A DNA stretch of 47,006 nt. Origin: Chloroflexota bacterium (lineage in GTDB: Bacteria; Chloroflexota; Chloroflexia; Chloroflexales; Roseiflexaceae). The stretch's first letter is position 1, and each line of letters begins with the position of its first letter. The notes below the pieces were generated by a model, which saw only the letters and a list, made by a program, of their open reading frames with translations, did not search any database and was not told the origin of the DNA. Positions 1-8,306 of the stretch are shown piece by piece. The stretch is from positions 1-47,006 of the forward strand of contig JACAEQ010000071.1 of assembly GCA_013388755.1 (NCBI GenBank), read 5' to 3'. A program made the position numbers and the translations under genes.

Positions 1-1869
1 AACCTCCCCGGCGGCGGCGCGCACGGCGGCGAACTGGCGTTCACTCTCCACATATACCAGCGATACGGAACTGCCGGGTAGAATATCGTGGAACTGATTG
101 AGCAGGACGGATCGCCAGGCGGTATCGAGCTCTTCCTGGCGATCCGGGCCGCCACTCGTCACGGCCCAGGCATTGAGCCATTCCGCCTCACGCAACAGCA
201 GCTCTGCCTGGCGATTGTTGTGTTTGACCCGCGCCTGGCTGGTATACGTCCCGCGGTGATACTCGAGGTACAGCTCGCCAACCCAGGTCGGCACCTGCGG
301 GTTGTGCCATGTGCGGTTACGCAGGCGCTGAAAGTACTGCTCGATGCGTCCGGGGCGCACGACGGGAAAGCCGGGAAGATCCGCCATCACGCGCGCGAGT
401 TCGAGCATTTCCTCGGTCGGGCCGCCGCCGCCGTCGCCATAACCGTAGATATAGAGCACCTCGTCATTGACCGCTTTCTGGCGATAATGATTCCAGGTGC
501 CATACACCTGGGCGGGCGTCATATCGCCGTTGTAGGTATAGAACTGTGCCTGGGTCGGGTCTGGCCTGGGGGGATCAGCCGTTGCTGTGACGAAATGCGC
601 CAGCACTTCAGAGCCGTCAATGCCGCGCCAGCGGAAGGTATCGCACGGCATGCGGTTGAACTGGTTCCAGCTGATCTTGGTCGTCATGAAGCACTGGATG
701 CCTGCCAGCTTCATAATCTGCGGCAGCGCCGCCGAATACCCGAACACGTCGGGCAGCCACACGACATGGTCAATCGGGCCGAACTCGTCATCAAAGAAGC
801 GCATGCCGTGGATGACCTGGCGCACCAGCGACTCACCACTGGTGACGTTGCAGTCCGGCTCGAGCCACATTGCGCCGACCGGCTCGAAGCGTCCTTCGGC
901 GACGCGCTGGCGCAACCGCTCATACAGCTCCGGGTCGTCCTGTTTGAGGAACGCGTAGGTTTGTGGCTGGCTCATGCTGAAGTGATACTCGGGGTAGCGT
1001 TCCATCAAATGCAGTGTCGTGGCGACAGTGTGCGCGACTTTCTGGTGCGTGCGCCAGAGCGGCCAGAGCCAGGCGACATCCATGTGGGCGTGGCCGGTGG
1101 CGAGGATCGTCGGGCGCTGGCCGGGTTCGAGATTGGCGGTGAGCGTCTCGCGCAGGAACGTCAATGCTGCGCCGGCAGAGATCGCAAAACTCTCGCTCTG
1201 CCACCCGTCGCGCAGATCGAGCAGATTGTAGGCACGATTGATCCGGTCGAGCAGGGCATGCTTTTCCGGGTCGCTGTCGCGATAGGTGCCGATCGCCTCG
1301 AGCACGGCATAGAGTGTCACCGCGAGGCGCCCGATCGTCTCATCGCGCAACTGGAGCTCGAGCCCGCCAAACGGATGTGCATACGGCGCGTAGCAGCGAA
1401 TCAGCAGATCGTGCTGGCCCTCGTGGGCGCTCTCGGGAAGCAGTACGGCCGGGTGCGGCTCATCAATTCCGGCCAGGGTGCGCCCGTCGAGGTAGGCAAT
1501 GCCTTCGACGCTTGCCTGCCCGTGACCTTCCCAGTGCAGGCGCACCATGACCTGGCGACCACGCCACTCGTCCGGGATACGGATGGGCGCGCGCAACCAG
1601 TGATTATGGCCGCCATCAACCGGCATGCCCCAGGGAAGGCGTTCTGCCGGCCGTTCGGGATCGTGTGGATCGCCGCCCCAGTGCTCGCCGGGGCGCAACG
1701 GGCGCCAGGCAGGATCGTCACGCGGTGGAGCGGGAGCCATCGCATTGTCGGGTGGGGCGCCGGGTGCCGGGCACGTCATGACGTGATCGATGGGGCGCGT
1801 GGCGCGGATGGCAGCGGCGCGAATCTCGTCCAGGCGCGCTTTGAGTTTCTCGACGGTGAAGAAGAGCAT
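1..1869 (-). CDS. GH38 alpha-mannosidase, 3' end outside window
   Basis: Retaining alpha-mannosidase of glycoside hydrolase family 38, hydrolysing terminal alpha-mannose from oligosaccharides; no signal peptide is visible, so probably cytoplasmic. The open frame covers 623 codons and is cut by the left window edge, so the C-terminal beta domains are missing here. The N-terminal about 250 residues form the usual ancillary domain. The catalytic domain begins with GHAHMDVAWLWP (His262 and Asp264 match the family's zinc ligands), and WLPDVFGYSAALP carries the expected nucleophile Asp374. The ATG at 1869 is supported by an AAGGAG nine bases upstream. It follows three ABC-importer genes on the same strand after a 148-base gap, so it may process the imported sugar. 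Family assignment is secure; exact linkage specificity is not readable. Confidence 0.93.
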   Translation of the reverse strand, partial: MLFFTVEKLKARLDEIRAAAIRATRPIDHVMTCPAPGAPPDNAMAPAPPRDDPAWRPLRPGEHWGGDPHDPERPAERLPWGMPVDGGHNHWLRAPIRIPDEWRGRQVMVRLHWEGHGQASVEGIAYLDGRTLAGIDEPHPAVLLPESAHEGQHDLLIRCYAPYAHPFGGLELQLRDETIGRLAVTLYAVLEAIGTYRDSDPEKHALLDRINRAYNLLDLRDGWQSESFAISAGAALTFLRETLTANLEPGQRPTILATGHAHMDVAWLWPLWRTHQKVAHTVATTLHLMERYPEYHFSMSQPQTYAFLKQDDPELYERLRQRVAEGRFEPVGAMWLEPDCNVTSGESLVRQVIHGMRFFDDEFGPIDHVVWLPDVFGYSAALPQIMKLAGIQCFMTTKISWNQFNRMPCDTFRWRGIDGSEVLAHFVTATADPPRPDPTQAQFYTYNGDMTPAQVYGTWNHYRQKAVNDEVLYIYGYGDGGGGPTEEMLELARVMADLPGFPVVRPGRIEQYFQRLRNRTWHNPQVPTWVGELYLEYHRGTYTSQARVKHNNRQAELLLREAEWLNAWAVTSGGPDRQEELDTAWRSVLLNQFHDILPGSSVSLVYVESERQFAAVRAAAGEV

Positions 1870-2017
1870 GGTGCCGAACTCCTTGGTCCAGAACGAACGC
1901 GGCCCATCATACCACGTAACCGTGCATCGTTCTGCCGGGAGCGCGGGTCGTCGCAGATCGCTGGTTGCGACATGGCGATGGTCGCTGCCGGGGTATTACC
2001 CACATGCGCGGCGCCGG

Positions 2018-3148
2018 TCACGCATACGGGTCGACCGCGTCGCGCAGACCATCGCCCAGGAGGTAGAGACAGAGCGATGCGAGCACAATCGAGCCCAGCG
2101 GAATGAGTAACCAGGGATAGAGGGTAACGGACTTGATCTGCTGTGCATCCTGAAGGAGCACGCCCCAGCTGACGGCGGGTGGCAGCATTCCCAGGTTGAG
2201 GAAGCTCAGAGCCGTTTCGGCGGCAATCGCGCCGGGTACGGCGAAGGACGCCACAACAATGATATGGCTCAGCGCATTGGGAATCATATGCGTGGTAATG
2301 ACTCGCCAGTGCGATGCGCCAGCGGCAATCGCCGCCGCAGTATAGTCGGCATTGCGATAGCTGAGGACCTTGCCGCGCACCTCGCGTGAAAAGCCGGTCC
2401 AGGTAATCAGCGCGAGGATCATCGTAATCAACAGATACCGCTGCACGACCGGCATATTGACCGGCAGTGCCGCGGCGATCGCAACGAACAATGAGATAAA
2501 TGGGAAGGTCTGGATGAGCTCAATCACACGCTGAATGATATTGTCGATCCAGCCGCCGAAATAGCCTGATGCTGTACCGACAATCGAGCCGATCACCATG
2601 CTGATCAGGACACCGAAGAAACCGATTGTGAGCGAAACCTGCGCGCCTTTCACCACCCGCGAAAACACATCGCGCCCCTGGCGGTCGGCGCCCCAGAGGA
2701 ACACCTTGATCGAAGCATCGCCGGGCGACTCGACGCCAAACAGGTGCAGGTTACTCGGAATGAACCCCCAGAGCAGATACATACTACCGTTCACGAACCA
2801 GCGGATGGGATAGGTCGTATCTGGATCGGGTAGATAGATAATCTGAAAGTTTGCCGAGTCGACGACCTGTCTCATGCCCTGTATTGCAGGGCCGCCATTC
2901 ACCCAGACGATCGTGGAGGGCTGGGCGTACTGGTGGCTCGCATCAATCTCGTTCGGATCATATGGCGCGACAAAATCGGCGAAAATTGCCACAAGATACA
3001 ACACAATCAACACAGCCGCCCCGACGATCGAGAGCCGGTTTTTCTTAAAGCGGCGCCAGATCAGTTGACGTTGCGACAACTGGCCGACGTCCTCGGGCTT
3101 TCTGGCTTTACTTACCTGAGGCTGCGTGTCTTTTGCGATTGTCGCCAT
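2018..3148 (-). CDS. ABC importer permease, DppC/OppC type
   Basis: Inner-membrane permease of a family-5 (peptide/nickel/oligosaccharide) ABC importer, 376 residues. The N-terminal cytoplasmic stretch (about 35 residues) is followed by one membrane segment (SIVGAAVLIVLYLVAIFADF), an extended extracytoplasmic insert (about residues 60-155) and the conserved five-helix permease domain. The coupling loop around YTAAAIAAGASHWRVI is the EAA motif that contacts the ATPase. The insert is longer than in typical E. coli DppC. ATG at 3148 is preceded by GGGAAG. It lies 19 bases after the DppB-type gene, so they are co-transcribed. No ATPase gene is present in the visible operon; it may be shared or lie beyond the left edge. 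The substrate is inferred to be an oligosaccharide from the neighbouring mannosidase. Confidence 0.9.
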   Translation of the reverse strand: MATIAKDTQPQVSKARKPEDVGQLSQRQLIWRRFKKNRLSIVGAAVLIVLYLVAIFADFVAPYDPNEIDASHQYAQPSTIVWVNGGPAIQGMRQVVDSANFQIIYLPDPDTTYPIRWFVNGSMYLLWGFIPSNLHLFGVESPGDASIKVFLWGADRQGRDVFSRVVKGAQVSLTIGFFGVLISMVIGSIVGTASGYFGGWIDNIIQRVIELIQTFPFISLFVAIAAALPVNMPVVQRYLLITMILALITWTGFSREVRGKVLSYRNADYTAAAIAAGASHWRVITTHMIPNALSHIIVVASFAVPGAIAAETALSFLNLGMLPPAVSWGVLLQDAQQIKSVTLYPWLLIPLGSIVLASLCLYLLGDGLRDAVDPYA

Positions 3149-3167
3149 ATAGCTTCCCTACACAGAT

Positions 3168-4154
3168 TCACTCCAACCGCACCCGCGGATCGACCCATGC
3201 CAGCAGCAGATCGGCGATCAGATTGCCAAGCAGTAGCATAACGCACTGCATCATCAGAATTGTAATACCGAGATACATGTCGGTCGACTGCAGTGCACGT
3301 AAATAGAGCGCGCCAAGCGTCGGTAGATTGAGAATGATACCGGCGAGTGCATCGCCGACAACGATTGCGGGCAGCAGGTACCCGATGCTCATCACGAGGG
3401 GATGAACAGCGTTGCGTACCGCGTGCTTCCAGATCACGGTACTCTCCTGGAGCCCTTTGGCGCGCGCGGTCTGCACATACTGAGCATTAAGTACGTCAAG
3501 CAGGTTGGCGCGCATCACGCGTGTCAACCCCGCCGTGGCCGATGCACCCAGCACGATGACCGGGATCCAGAGATTGCTCAACAGGTTCGTGAATTTTGCA
3601 AAGCTCCAGGATGCATCAATATACTGCGGCGAGAAGAAGCCCAGTCCAACATCCTGGCGCAAAACCAGAGCAGCAAAGACCATCAGTATCAGCGCCAATG
3701 CAAAGTTAGGAATGGCAATGCCGAGAAACTGCACGAATGTAATGAGATAATCGGGAATGCCACCACGGTTCGTGGCAAGATAGACGCCGACCGGGATAGA
3801 GATCAGCCAGGCAAACAGCGCCGTGCCAAATGTCAGGCCAAATGTGATGGGCAGGCGTTGCGCGATGATACCAGCCACGGGCGTGTCTGTCTCAAACGAC
3901 GTGCCAAAATCGCCCTGAACCGTTCGTGAAACCCATTTCCAGTATTTGATATGGAGCGGATCATCAACGCCGTAACGCCGTTTCAGTGCCTCGATCTGGT
4001 CCTGTGGTACATTACCGCCCTGGGCGCGCAATTGATCTATCTTGATATCAACGATCGACCCCGGCGGCAATTCGATCAGAAAGAAACCGATGAATGACGC
4101 CAGGATCATGGTGATCACCATATAGACAACGCGCCGGGCAAGAAACGCAGCCAT
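3168..4154 (-). CDS. ABC importer permease, DppB/OppB type
   Basis: First permease of the same family-5 ABC importer, 328 residues. The N-terminus MAAFLARRVVYMVITMILAS is the typical first membrane helix of DppB/OppB proteins, followed by the periplasmic domain (GDFGTSFETDTPV region) and then the multi-helix permease core. The EAA-type coupling loop is at YVQTARAKGLQESTVIWKHAVRNA. The C-terminus LLLAWVDPRVRLE is the classic ending of this family. The start at 4154 has an AAAGG-type ribosome site. It pairs with the DppC-type gene 19 bases downstream and sits about 100 bases after the binding-protein gene, with a palindrome in that gap. Confidence 0.92.
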   Translation of the reverse strand: MAAFLARRVVYMVITMILASFIGFFLIELPPGSIVDIKIDQLRAQGGNVPQDQIEALKRRYGVDDPLHIKYWKWVSRTVQGDFGTSFETDTPVAGIIAQRLPITFGLTFGTALFAWLISIPVGVYLATNRGGIPDYLITFVQFLGIAIPNFALALILMVFAALVLRQDVGLGFFSPQYIDASWSFAKFTNLLSNLWIPVIVLGASATAGLTRVMRANLLDVLNAQYVQTARAKGLQESTVIWKHAVRNAVHPLVMSIGYLLPAIVVGDALAGIILNLPTLGALYLRALQSTDMYLGITILMMQCVMLLLGNLIADLLLAWVDPRVRLE

Positions 4155-4183
4155 ACTGGTACCTTTGTTATGATCAGCGGTCA

Positions 4184-4236
4184 GGGATCAGGGTCAATGA
4201 GCATATCGATTTCATTGCGCTAACCCCCCTGATCCC
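4184..4236 (-). promoter_or_regulatory. Intercistronic inverted repeat between binding protein and permease genes
   Basis: Perfect 10-base arms GGGATCAGGG (4184-4193) and CCCTGATCCC (4227-4236) with a 33-base loop lie in the 99-base gap between the binding-protein stop and the permease start. On the transcript this can form a stem at the 3' end of the binding-protein message. Such structures in importer operons commonly protect the upstream message and keep binding protein in excess over permease. There is no obvious U-run, so a simple intrinsic terminator is less likely. The function is inferred. Confidence 0.45.
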
Positions 4237-4253
4237 TAACCCTTAACCCTCCA

Positions 4254-6473
4254 CTACGTCGTATGTTTCGACGGATCGTCCCAATACCAGCTTTCCGGGT
4301 CATAAACTGCCGGCGTGGGGTGGATCCACGGATCGGTGAAGCCGCCAAGCGCCAGGTCGCTCTTGTCCGGCACGTTCATCAGGCCGCGCTTCTTGATATA
4401 CACGCGATCGAAGTTAGCGACTGAGCCCTGGACGTATGGCCCGTTCTCAACATGGATCTTGATCATTTCCCAGACCATCTGGGTACGCTTCATGAAATCA
4501 GGCTCAACCTTGGTCTTGTCGTAGATTTCATGCAGCCTGCCAATCACCGGGTCATACACATCATCGGTCGGCACGATACGTGCTGGCGTACGCTCCCACG
4601 GTGATTTGTCCAGGTCTTCCTTTTCGGTCGCAGTACCGCGCTGCTGATACCCCTGGCCATGCAACGGTGCCCAGCGCTCGGGTTCGATTGGTACCAGCCA
4701 CTGTGGATAGACCAGGTGATTCGGCCCGTCGCCAATGCCCCAGTCGGCGTTACTCTGGAGCCTGCCGCCGAACCAGTCATCACGGCGGCCCTGTGTTGGC
4801 ACCGGGGTCAACGTTGCCTTGATCCCGATCTGCCCCCAGTCGCGGATCATCTGCTCATTCTGCGCGATAGTCAGCTTGCTGGTGTTGGCCGCCACGACCA
4901 GCAGGATCTCTAGCGGCGAGCCGTCGGGGAAGGTGCGCAGACCGCCAGCGCCGGCTTTGACGCCGATTTCGTCAAGCAGCGCCTTCGCCTTTTCCTGGTC
5001 AAAGGCCACGTAGCTGTCACGCCACTCGCGATAGCGCGCATTCGCCTTGTCCGGGTTGCCCTTGTCGTCAATGTTGTACTCGATCGCCTTCGGGCTGAAT
5101 GTACCGGTCGTCTGCTCGCCGGTATCGAAATACTGAGTCTTTTGCAGCTCAGCGCGGTTGAAGCCGAGCGACAGCGCCTGGCGGAACCTGGGATTGCGGA
5201 TGAGTTCGCGCCATTTGGCATCGTTGTAGTCATAGCTGAAGAAGAACGACGTCCCTGAGCCGGATCCGCTTTCCCAGAAGCGAACCTCGTAGTCTCCGGC
5301 ATCGGCACCCTGGCGCAGGTTGGGGATATCTTCGAGTGCCAGGATCCAGTGGTGCGTCCAGTCGCTCTTGCCCTGGATGACATTCAACTTCTCGACCTCG
5401 CTGTTCTGGAAGGTGGTCGAAACGATGCGGTCGATATACGGCAGTTGATTCCCCTCGGCATCAACGCACCAGTAATAGGGATTGCGCGAGTAGACACCAC
5501 GGACGCCTTCTTCAAAACTGTCACACTTCCAACCGGTCATCGTCGGCGTGTCCGGATTGGTGACGAAGCGAACCCGCTTGGTGTGCTCATCCCAATCCTT
5601 ATACTTATCCGGGCTGAGCACCGGGTTGAACTGCTCCATGTGATGGCGCGGCGCCATCCAGCGTGGACCGATGCCGGCGTTGACCCACATCGCCAGGCGA
5701 TCGGCGGTCAGCGGCGCAGGGGCGTCGAACTTCATGGTCAGTGTATAGTCGTCGACTTTGATCAACTGCGCCAGCGTACCTGCACCTGAGCGACCCTCGT
5801 CCGGTGGCGGCTCAATCGGTTTCAGGCCGGCAGGAAACTCTTTCTCCTTGCCATTGCCGCCGACCATATACTCCCACCAGTACAGAATGTCGTCGACCGT
5901 CCACGGCTGGCCGTCGGACCACTTCAGCCCTTCGCGGAACTTGAAGGTCCATTCACTGGTGTCGGCGTTGGCTTCCCAGCTCTCCGCCAGGCCCGGCCCG
6001 ATCTTCAGGCCGTCGTCGAGCCAGCGCAGGATAGAGTGGCCATACTGGCTCTCCTGCACAATCGTCGCCATGCCGTCGGGGCCCCACGAGTTGGTGAAGT
6101 TCATGGTGCCACCATAGTTCCCCACGTTGACCCATTTGTGCGGCACGACGTATGGATTCTTCGGCAGGCGCTCGTCAACCGGTGGTAGTTTGCCGGCTTC
6201 GACCAGTTTTGTCAGTTCGGGAGATTCCTTGAACTTGCTGACAACCTGCGGTACGGCGGTTGCCTGGGGTGGGGTCGTTGGCGGAATGGCGACTGTCGCC
6301 GCAGGCGCGGTGGTTGGTGCGGGTGCGGGCGCAGTGGTTGGTGCGGGCGCGGGCGCGGCGGTTGGCGCCTGGGCGGGCTGGCCGCCGCCGCAGGCGGCAA
6401 TCGCGGTACTGGCGGCAGTGACGGCCGAGATGGTGAGAAAGCTTCGCCGGCTCAGTTTGCGTACCCTTGACAC
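4254..6473 (-). CDS. Family-5 substrate-binding lipoprotein of ABC importer
   Basis: Extracytoplasmic solute-binding protein (SBP_bac_5 type), 739 residues, larger than the roughly 530-600 usual for DppA/OppA but in the range of oligosaccharide-binding members. The N-terminus has a twin-arginine-like motif (SRRSFL) and a lipobox ending AIAAC, so it is probably a Tat-exported lipoprotein. An Ala/Pro/Thr-rich linker (about residues 30-75) leads to the ligand domain. Typical family stretches include ESWEANADTSEWTFKFREG and WSDGQPWTVDDILYWWEYM. The start is GTG at 6473 with AAGGAGG five bases upstream. It is the first gene of the importer/mannosidase group. An oligosaccharide ligand is inferred from the GH38 neighbour; a peptide ligand cannot be excluded. 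Confidence 0.92.
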   Translation of the reverse strand: MSRVRKLSRRSFLTISAVTAASTAIAACGGGQPAQAPTAAPAPAPTTAPAPAPTTAPAATVAIPPTTPPQATAVPQVVSKFKESPELTKLVEAGKLPPVDERLPKNPYVVPHKWVNVGNYGGTMNFTNSWGPDGMATIVQESQYGHSILRWLDDGLKIGPGLAESWEANADTSEWTFKFREGLKWSDGQPWTVDDILYWWEYMVGGNGKEKEFPAGLKPIEPPPDEGRSGAGTLAQLIKVDDYTLTMKFDAPAPLTADRLAMWVNAGIGPRWMAPRHHMEQFNPVLSPDKYKDWDEHTKRVRFVTNPDTPTMTGWKCDSFEEGVRGVYSRNPYYWCVDAEGNQLPYIDRIVSTTFQNSEVEKLNVIQGKSDWTHHWILALEDIPNLRQGADAGDYEVRFWESGSGSGTSFFFSYDYNDAKWRELIRNPRFRQALSLGFNRAELQKTQYFDTGEQTTGTFSPKAIEYNIDDKGNPDKANARYREWRDSYVAFDQEKAKALLDEIGVKAGAGGLRTFPDGSPLEILLVVAANTSKLTIAQNEQMIRDWGQIGIKATLTPVPTQGRRDDWFGGRLQSNADWGIGDGPNHLVYPQWLVPIEPERWAPLHGQGYQQRGTATEKEDLDKSPWERTPARIVPTDDVYDPVIGRLHEIYDKTKVEPDFMKRTQMVWEMIKIHVENGPYVQGSVANFDRVYIKKRGLMNVPDKSDLALGGFTDPWIHPTPAVYDPESWYWDDPSKHTT

Positions 6474-6655
6474 TGATACCTCCTTGTAGCATCTACGTCT
6501 TGCTCGTCCATTGAGCGGATGTGGCGCTGGAGAGGTCGTTACAGGCAGCGGTTGGGGGGTCTGCCTTCACCAGTCTGTGAAGCACATCAGGGGGTATGAT
6601 CTACATAGCCACCTCCTCGTGGGTGAAGTCAGGCTGCAACTGGGAGAACTGGAGA

Positions 6656-6784
6656 CGATACTTTTCAAATACGCCCTTCGCCCCCACCCCGGCCCTCCCC
6701 CGCCGGGGGAGGGAGTCCGGCTCACCCCCCGCCAGCGGGGGAGGGATCGGGAGCGGTGCGTAGAGCCTTGTGTGCAAGGTATTG
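6656..6784 (+). mobile_element. Palindromic MITE-like element, copy A (degenerate)
   Basis: This is an about 129-base non-coding element related to the copies at 6935, 10849 and 30182. The left end reads CGATACTTTTCAAATACGCC, a variant of the CAATACCTTTCAAATA end of the other copies; the right end is GCAAGGTATTG. The interior is the shared C-rich/G-rich pair of arms (6670-6755). The flanking bases 6646-6655 and 6784-6793 match at only 7 of 10 and are offset by one base, so any target duplication is eroded. With copy B it makes up much of the gene-free stretch 6474-7073. The rest of that stretch holds the upstream region of the binding-protein gene and nothing else I can recognise. Confidence 0.75.
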
Positions 6785-6934
6785 AAACAGAGATGAGGGC
6801 AATTTTACATTTTGGTGTTCTATTTGTCAATGCGTCTTGCAAGAGTAAGTGTTCACACTTCTCCCGGGTGCGCACAGTCACTATCACGAGTGCAGGAGCT
6901 GGCGCAGGCCGGCTTTGCCCCGCAACTTTAGAGA

Positions 6935-7070
6935 CAATACCTTTCAAATACGCCCGTCATCCCCACCCCGGCCCTCCCCCGCCGGGGGAGGGAGTCCGAC
7001 TCCTCCCCCCGGCGGGGGGAGGTCGGGTGGGGGGCGGTGCGGTACATAACGCCTTATTTGAAAGGTATTG
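6935..7070 (+). mobile_element. MITE, copy B, with perfect 10-bp target duplication
   Basis: This 136-base element begins CAATACCTTTCAAATA and ends TATTTGAAAGGTATTG, giving 16-base perfect terminal inverted repeats. The interior is a second palindromic layer of C-rich (6960-6990) and G-rich (7010-7042) arms. It is flanked on both sides by the same 10 bases, ACTTTAGAGA (6925-6934 and 7071-7080), the signature of transposition. It has no coding capacity, so mobilisation would have to come from a transposase elsewhere. Confidence 0.88.
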
Positions 7071-7073
7071 ACT

Positions 7074-7440
7074 TTAGAGATCCTCCCAAATGCCATACTG
7101 CGCTCGTTCATCCTCGATGAAATCGCGCAGCAGGCGGCCACGCAGGTGCGCTGCTGCATCGCGCCAGTCGAGCTGCCAGATTCGTGCGGTGGCATCGGCG
7201 CTACAGGTCAGAATGTGGCGGTTATCCAGCGCGAATGATGCGCCATACACTGCGCCTCTATGCCAGGTGAGGCGCCGACGACCAGGTCGGTATGGCGGTC
7301 AGGACGTGTAACAGCTCGCCAGTGACTGCATCCCACAGCCGCGCGGTGCGATCACTGCCGGTCGTGAGGATCAGGCGCCCGTCAGGCGAGACCGCCATGC
7401 CCCAGATGCGGTTCTGATGGCCGGGCAGGGCAGGTGAGGT
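7074..7440 (-). pseudogene. WD40-repeat protein remnant
   Basis: The minus strand encodes the last WD40 blades of a beta-propeller protein, but in pieces. One frame reads HQNRIWGMAVSPDGRLILTT then GSDRTARLWDAVTGELLHVL. The next expected start, RHTDLV, is in another frame near 7285. The last repeat (GAVYGASFALDNRHILTC, then SADATARIWQL) and the tail ending YGIWEDL are in a third frame. At least two frameshifts and loss of the N-terminus make it a pseudogene. Its TAA stop (7074-7076) lies inside the 10-bp target duplication of MITE copy B, so the element landed exactly at the end of this gene. The upstream edge abuts a fragment of another repeat at 7447. Confidence 0.78.
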
Positions 7441-7446
7441 ATAAAT

Positions 7447-7475
7447 GACATCCAGCCATCCGTTCTTCGGATAGG
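7447..7475 (-). repeat. Fragment of the CCTATCCGAA repeat family
   Basis: On the minus strand this reads CCTATCCGAAGAACGGATGG followed by CTGGATGTC. It closely matches the end of the repeat at 43623-43700, and its first ten bases match the outer arm of the repeat at 10709-10843. Only one end of the repeat is present. It separates the WD40 remnant from the next gene. Confidence 0.55.
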
Positions 7476-7487
7476 CAGTACGGTTCT

Positions 7488-8285
7488 TCAGGGCGATGGC
7501 GTGGCCGTTGCGGTGATGGCGCTGCGCGCTGTAGGTGTAGCTGTTACCGCTGGCAACGCCGTTGCCGTATCGGCGACCGCCGGCGTGGCCGTTATATCGG
7601 GTGAAGCGGCAGGCAGAGGCGTGGCGGTTGGTGCAGCAATCACCGTGATCGCTGGCTCAGGCGTTGCAACTGGCCGCGAGCTGCCGAGGTCGAGCGCCGT
7701 GTCGCCGGCAATATCACTCAGGCGTTGCAGAAATCGCTCGATCCGTTGCGAACGCCGGTCGAGATCCTGGAGCAGGGCCATGCGGCCGGCTTCGGCGGTT
7801 GCAAAGGCCGTCACCTGGTCACGGCTGGCGCGTGCGTCGGCCACCAGCGTGGCATTCTGGCTGACGACCGAGGTCAACTGGTCGCGAATCTGCGCACGCA
7901 GTGCGCTCATATCCTCGACTGCGGCACGCACCTCGCCGAGGACCTCACGATCGTCACTGGTGCGGCGCGATAGGTCGGCGACTTCGGTCGCCAGCGCCTC
8001 GGCTCTGTTTGCCAGCGCGGCATTGCCGGCTTCCAGTGTGGCCATGCGCGCCTGCGCGGCAGCCAGTTCGGCGCCGGTAGCGGGTGTGAAACCGGCCCAC
8101 AGCAGGGCACCCGCCGTGGCCGTGAGGGTAATGGCGGTTGTGATAATGACGACCAGCAGCGCGGCCAGCAGGCGCGCGAGAAAGCTACCGCCGCGTCGTG
8201 GTGTTGTTGGCGGGCCCTGCGACGGCACGGCAGGCGTGGGTGCCGCAGGTGTGCTGGACGTGTCTGTATCGGGAGGTGTCGTCAT
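7488..8285 (-). CDS. Membrane-anchored coiled-coil protein, unknown function
   Basis: I do not recognise a named family. The 265-residue protein has a Pro/Thr/Ser-rich cytoplasmic N-terminus (1-33), one hydrophobic segment (about 35-66, FLARLLAALLVVIITTAITL region) and a long heptad-like stretch (about 72-190) rich in Ala, Glu, Arg and Leu that should form a coiled coil. A low-complexity Ala/Thr/Pro tail, probably extracytoplasmic, follows. The start at 8285 lacks a strong ribosome site, but the gene lies only 21 bases after the PGRP-like gene on the same strand, which suggests translation from a shared message. A structural role in the envelope, perhaps with the preceding secreted protein, is a guess. 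Confidence 0.75.
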   Translation of the reverse strand: MTTPPDTDTSSTPAAPTPAVPSQGPPTTPRRGGSFLARLLAALLVVIITTAITLTATAGALLWAGFTPATGAELAAAQARMATLEAGNAALANRAEALATEVADLSRRTSDDREVLGEVRAAVEDMSALRAQIRDQLTSVVSQNATLVADARASRDQVTAFATAEAGRMALLQDLDRRSQRIERFLQRLSDIAGDTALDLGSSRPVATPEPAITVIAAPTATPLPAASPDITATPAVADTATALPAVTATPTARSAITATATPSP

Positions 8286-8306
8286 ATTCAGCGTGTGAGC
8301 AGGTGC

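Noticed and set aside
88-2106. Long plus-strand open frame opposite the first genes
   Set aside because: Antisense shadow of the GH38 gene, which has clear catalytic motifs and a ribosome site; the plus frame translates to low-complexity, family-less sequence.
6511-7071. Plus-strand frame with HPGPPPPGEG-type peptide
   Set aside because: It is the translation of MITE copies A and B; the same peptide-like pattern appears at every copy, so it marks the repeat, not a protein.
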